Of a DNA stretch of 64,000 bases, positions 61,000-64,000 are shown one piece after another. Both the position numbers and the translations under genes were made by a program. Source of the DNA: Lewinellaceae bacterium (GTDB taxonomy: Bacteria > Bacteroidota > Bacteroidia > Chitinophagales > Saprospiraceae); contig JACJYM010000014.1 in the NCBI GenBank assembly GCA_020636155.1, positions 1 through 64,000 of the forward strand, read 5' to 3'. Every line of letters begins with the position of its first letter. Position 1 is the first letter of the stretch. The notes under the pieces are model-generated. The model saw only the letters and a program-made list of their open reading frames with translations. It had not been told where the DNA came from and searched no databases.

Positions 61000-61611
61000 T
61001 TATTTAGAGTAAAGTTCAACAATCAATTGTTCATTGATTTTTTCCGGAATTTTCTCCCTTTCAGGATAATCCAAAAATCTTCCCTCCATTTTGTCTGCAT
61101 TAAACTCTAACCATCCCCAGTTTCTTACATCACTTTTGCTTTTAGCAGCTGATTGCACTATTTCCAAAGCTTGAGATTTGTTACGAACATTCACAACGTC
61201 ACCAGGCTTTAAAAGCATGGAAGGAATATTGGATGATACTCCATTTACCATTATATGTTTGTGTGAGACCAGTTGTCTAGCCGCTCTTCTTGTAGGTGCT
61301 AGACCTAATCTGAACACAGTATTGTCAAGTCTTGACTCAAGCAATTGTAGTAGCACCTCTCCGGTAACACCTTTCTTGCTGGTAGCCTTTTCAAACATTC
61401 TTCTAAACTGTCTTTCTAAAACACCATAAGTGTGCTTAGCTTTTTGCTTTTCCATCAACTGAACAGCATAGTCAGATCGTTGTTTTCTCTTCTTACTTGA
61501 TCCGTGCTGTCCTGGAGGATATTTTCTTTTTTCGAATGCTTTATCTGGTCCGAAAATCGGTTCTCCAAAAGCTCTAGCTATTTTAGTAACAGGTCCAGTA
61601 TATCTTGCCAT
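61000..61611 (-). CDS. rpsD: 30S ribosomal protein S4
   Basis: A 203-residue S4. The S4 RNA-binding segment (RLGLAPTRRAARQLVSHKHIMVNG) and KYPPGQHGSSKKRK are present. The N terminus (MARYTGPVTKIARAFGE) has no CxxC zinc site, so it is the C-minus type. It initiates 30S assembly. Alpha-operon position between rpsK and rpoA. Confidence 0.97.
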   Translation of the reverse strand: MARYTGPVTKIARAFGEPIFGPDKAFEKRKYPPGQHGSSKKRKQRSDYAVQLMEKQKAKHTYGVLERQFRRMFEKATSKKGVTGEVLLQLLESRLDNTVFRLGLAPTRRAARQLVSHKHIMVNGVSSNIPSMLLKPGDVVNVRNKSQALEIVQSAAKSKSDVRNWGWLEFNADKMEGRFLDYPEREKIPEKINEQLIVELYSK

Positions 61612-61630
61612 GTGAAAATATTATTAGATA

Positions 61631-62017
61631 TTATACTCTTCTTTTTTTAGGAGGACGACATCCATTATGTGGTATTGGAGTAACGTCTTTTATTTTTGAA
61701 ACTTTCAATCCATTGGAATCGATGGCACGTATGGCCGCCTCTCTTCCTGCTCCAGGACCTTTCACGAAAACCTCTACAGTTCTTAATCCCGCATCATAAG
61801 CAACTTGAGAAGCACTATTCGCCGCCATCTGAGCAGCATAAGGAGTGTTTTTCTTAGATCCTCTGAATCCAGCCTTACCAGCTGATCCCCAAGATATTAC
61901 TTGTCCTTGCTTGTTAGTGATTGAAATAATAATGTTGTTGAAACTTGCTTGTATATAGGCAAATCCTTCATTGGATACCTGTACAACACGTTTTTTAACT
62001 TTTTTTGCTTTTGCCAT
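61631..62017 (-). CDS. rpsK: 30S ribosomal protein S11
   Basis: A 128-residue S11 with the signature motifs GRDAAIRAIDSNGLKV-like (GREAAIRAIDSNGLKVS) and DVTPIPHNGCRPPKKRRV at the C terminus. The N-terminal extension is basic (MAKAKKVKKRVV). It contacts 16S rRNA at the platform and lies 6 bases from rpsM. Confidence 0.97.
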   Translation of the reverse strand: MAKAKKVKKRVVQVSNEGFAYIQASFNNIIISITNKQGQVISWGSAGKAGFRGSKKNTPYAAQMAANSASQVAYDAGLRTVEVFVKGPGAGREAAIRAIDSNGLKVSKIKDVTPIPHNGCRPPKKRRV

Positions 62018-62023
62018 CTCTAA

Positions 62024-62401
62024 TTATTTAGTAGCTTTCTTCTTATTAGCAACAGTTTTTCTCTTTCCTTTTCTAGTCCTTGCATTGGTTTTGGTTCTTT
62101 GACCTCTTACAGGCAAACCTTTACGATGTCTCAAACCTCTGTTACATGCAATGTCCATCAGGCGTTTAATATTTAGCTGAACTTCACTTCTAAGTTCTCC
62201 CTCAACTTTATATTCATCTTGAAGAAGTTTTGAAATGAATTTTACATTTTCATCAGACCAATCTTGAACTTTTACATTCTCATCAATACCTGCCTTTTCC
62301 AGAATTTCACTGGCTCTACTTCTACCTACACCGTAGATATATGTTAGACCTATTACTCCTCTTTTATTTCTAGGAAGATCGACTCCTGCTATCCTTGCCA
62401 T
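62024..62401 (-). CDS. rpsM: 30S ribosomal protein S13
   Basis: A 125-residue S13 with the N-terminal ARIAGVDLPRNKR and the C-terminal GLRHRKGLPVRGQRTKTNARTRKG motif that contacts the tRNA and the subunit bridge. Standard length. Lies between rpmJ and rpsK. Confidence 0.97.
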   Translation of the reverse strand: MARIAGVDLPRNKRGVIGLTYIYGVGRSRASEILEKAGIDENVKVQDWSDENVKFISKLLQDEYKVEGELRSEVQLNIKRLMDIACNRGLRHRKGLPVRGQRTKTNARTRKGKRKTVANKKKATK

Positions 62402-62411
62402 ATACTAAATA

Positions 62412-62528
62412 TTAACCTTGTCTTTGTTTAAACTTAGGATTCTTTTTATTTATAATGTAAAGTTTTCCTTTACGCCTAACGATTTTACAATCGTCTGATC
62501 TTTTCTTTACTGAAGCTCTTACCTTCAT
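62412..62528 (-). CDS. rpmJ: 50S ribosomal protein L36, C-minus form
   Basis: I read this 38-residue gene directly from the sequence between infA and rpsM. The protein starts MKVRASVKKRSDDCKIVRR and ends NPKFKQRQG. It has the L36 pattern of positively charged segments but only one Cys: in the C-plus form the zinc ligands are C-x2-C-x12-C-x4-H; here the first is Ser, the second Cys is kept, the third is Asn and the fourth is Phe. Stop codon at 62412-62414. Operon position between infA and rpsM is typical. Confidence 0.93.
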   Translation of the reverse strand: MKVRASVKKRSDDCKIVRRKGKLYIINKKNPKFKQRQG

Positions 62529-62566
62529 CTTAATATAATTTTAAATACTAAATTTCTAAATAAATT

Positions 62567-62785
62567 TTACTTGTAACGATATGTTATTCTTCCTCTTGTC
62601 AAATCATAAGGCGACATCTCTACCGATACTTTATCTCCAGGCAAAATCCTGATATAGTTCATTCTCATCTTACCAGAAATAGTTGCCAGTATAACATGAG
62701 AATTCTCTAATCTTACTCTAAACATGGCGTTTGACAATGCTTCTTCAATCTCGCCATCAAGCTTTATAAGGTTTTGTTTGGACAT
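62567..62785 (-). CDS. infA: Translation initiation factor IF-1
   Basis: A 72-residue OB-fold protein (MSKQNLIKLDGEIEEALSN, FRVRLENSHVILATISGKMR, RGRITYRYK) that blocks the A site during initiation. Length and sequence are standard. It lies between map and rpmJ and has a possible internal promoter immediately upstream (62803-62810). Confidence 0.97.
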   Translation of the reverse strand: MSKQNLIKLDGEIEEALSNAMFRVRLENSHVILATISGKMRMNYIRILPGDKVSVEMSPYDLTRGRITYRYK

Positions 62786-62802
62786 TTTTTAAAATTGGAG
62801 TG

Positions 62803-62810
62803 CAAATATC
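62803..62810 (-). promoter_or_regulatory. Candidate internal promoter of infA
   Basis: The minus strand reads GATATTTG, one base off TAnnTTTG, followed by CACTCCAATTTTAAAAA and the infA ATG. From TTTG onward it is identical to rpsT over 21 bases. It overlaps the map stop codon, so infA and the genes after it may be transcribed separately from secY-map. Confidence 0.5.
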
Positions 62811-63619
62811 TAATTATTTTCCGAAATATCAATAAGATTCACGTTATTTTTTACCTGTTCCTCTATTATTGAGTGATCAGACAAAATATCCGCATCTCCT
62901 TTTCTAATTGCTACCGAATGTTCGTAATGAGCTGACGATGAACCGTCATGTGTCACCACCGACCAACCATCATTTAAGGTCATTACCCTTTTATTGCCCA
63001 AGTTAACCATTGGTTCGATCGCAATTACCAATCCTTCTTTTAGCAAGACCCCTTTTCCACGTTTACCATAATTCATCACTTCAGGAGATTCGTGCAAAGA
63101 TTTTCCTAAGCCATGCCCCACCAATTCTCTCACAACACCATAGCCAAGCTTTCGTTCAACATAACTTTGTATAGCATATCCAATATCTCCGACTCGATTC
63201 CCAGCTCTTGCCTGCTCTATACCAAGATACAGTGACTTTTTCGTTGCTCTACATAACTCAATCACTTCACTCGAAGCACCATTAAGAATAAATGTGTAGG
63301 CAGCATCACCATAGAATCCATTCTTTAAGGATCCACAATCTACCGACACTATATCTCCATCTACTATTTCAGTCTCATCTGGAAATCCGTGAACTATCAC
63401 ATTGTTTTTAGAAAAACAAAGTGTAAATGGAAATCCTTTATAATTTAAAAAGCCTGGGATAGAATCTTGATCTCGAACGAACTCTTCCGCCTTTTTGTCA
63501 AGAAACTTACCGGTTATTCCCGGTTTAATAAGGCTTCCAACATAAGCTAAAGTCTTTGAAACTATTATACAATTCTCACGAATAAGTTCAATTTCCTCAG
63601 CTGTTTTATAATAAATCAT
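62810..63619 (-). CDS. map: Methionine aminopeptidase, type I
   Basis: A 269-residue metalloenzyme that removes the initiator Met. Metal ligands are visible in the order D (VDCGSLKNGFYGDAAYTF, two Asp), H (VGHGLGKSLHESPEV) and E (IAIEPMVN, later Glu in HYEHSVA). Type I length, no N-terminal zinc extension. It lies 3 bases after secY and before infA. Confidence 0.96.
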   Translation of the reverse strand: MIYYKTAEEIELIRENCIIVSKTLAYVGSLIKPGITGKFLDKKAEEFVRDQDSIPGFLNYKGFPFTLCFSKNNVIVHGFPDETEIVDGDIVSVDCGSLKNGFYGDAAYTFILNGASSEVIELCRATKKSLYLGIEQARAGNRVGDIGYAIQSYVERKLGYGVVRELVGHGLGKSLHESPEVMNYGKRGKGVLLKEGLVIAIEPMVNLGNKRVMTLNDGWSVVTHDGSSSAHYEHSVAIRKGDADILSDHSIIEEQVKNNVNLIDISENN

Positions 63620-63622
63620 GTA

Positions 63623-64000
63623 TTAAATATCAGCCCCGATTTGCATTCCAACGCCTCTTCCCTTAATCTTACCTTGACTGGATAAACTTTCATACTTTCT
63701 TAATAACAAATAACTTTCTATTTGTTGAAGAGTATCCAACACTACTGCAACCAAAATCAATAATGAAGTGCCACCAAAAAACAATGCAAAACCATCACCT
63801 ACTCCCAATCTTGCTACGATTGCAGGAAAGATTGCAATCAATCCTAAAAAGATTGAACCAGGTAAAGTAATTTTTGATGTAATCGAATCAATATAATCCG
63901 CTGTATCTTGTCCAGGTTTTACACCAGGAATAAATGCATTTTGTCTTTTTAGAAAATCCGCATTTTGTGTAGGGTTGATAATCAACGCCGTATATACATA
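63623..64000 (-). CDS. secY: Protein translocase subunit SecY (C-terminal part)
   Basis: The frame runs off the right edge of the window, so only the last 125 or so residues are seen. They contain the final cytosolic loop (NAFIPGVKPGQDTADYID), two hydrophobic helices (GSIFLGLIAIFPAIVARL, FGGTSLLILVAVVLDTLQQIE) and the C-terminal tail, all typical of SecY. It is the channel of the Sec translocon. Its place before map and infA is the standard spc operon order. Confidence 0.93.
   Translation of the reverse strand, partial: YVYTALIINPTQNADFLKRQNAFIPGVKPGQDTADYIDSITSKITLPGSIFLGLIAIFPAIVARLGVGDGFALFFGGTSLLILVAVVLDTLQQIESYLLLRKYESLSSQGKIKGRGVGMQIGADI

Overview
The window is a chromosomal segment of an AT-rich member of the Bacteroidota. 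The evidence is direct: many genes are preceded by the Bacteroidota-type -7 element TAnnTTTG, several with a -33 TTTG about 20 bases upstream; three predicted secreted proteins end in type IX secretion (T9SS, Por) sorting domains; ribosome binding sites are weak; and the ribosomal protein variants (type B L31, an L17 and an L25 with Ala/Lys-rich tails) fit the phylum. The large SdrD_B-like, PKD-like and DUF11-like surface proteins recall the Saprospiria, but I cannot fix the family. I see no tRNA, rRNA, CRISPR, phage or insertion sequence.

Layout. 1-9.8 kb: a 1508-residue secreted protein, a methyltransferase, ribosomal protein L25, Lon protease and a Bcp-type peroxiredoxin. 9.9-21.2 kb: one giant minus-strand gene (3752 codons) for a T9SS-exported surface protein, built around nine DUF11-like repeats of exactly 450 bp with identical protein sequence. 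21.6-30.2 kb: S20, a PaaE-like reductase with a glycosyltransferase-like partner, an outer-membrane barrel, an ABC exporter, and an acetyltransferase / sodium symporter / amino-acid racemase operon. 30.5-42.5 kb: L31 type B, an alternative GlmU-like nucleotidyltransferase with a TTG start, a DPP IV-like peptidase, a polyprenyl diphosphate synthase, PurQ, a DsbD locus with three N-terminal domains over two genes, and a TonB-like protein. 42.6-54.3 kb: the S6-S18-L9 operon (S6 carries an extra helix-hairpin-helix domain), a PDZ aspartyl protease, GuaB with a 3-methyladenine glycosylase, TadA, a small T9SS cargo protein, a hydroxyacyl-CoA dehydrogenase / RsmF-like operon and Lgt. 54.4-64 kb: a glycosyltransferase, the carA-eno-divIC-sucD operon, and the distal spc/alpha operon (secY-map-infA-rpmJ-rpsM-rpsK-rpsD-rpoA-rplQ).

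The genes are mainly housekeeping, covering translation, nucleotide synthesis, envelope assembly and central metabolism, with the large secreted proteins set among them. T9SS machinery genes are not in this window, so export of the three cargo proteins must depend on genes elsewhere.

The most notable observations are the homogenised DUF11 array with its DxDxDG motifs; a conserved start-site sequence (TTTGCA followed by SYCC and a T/A-rich tract) shared by five translation-gene promoters but absent from the other promoters here; an L36 that has lost three of its four zinc ligands; and the S6-HhH fusion. No clearly new multi-gene system such as a defence island or biosynthetic cluster was found.
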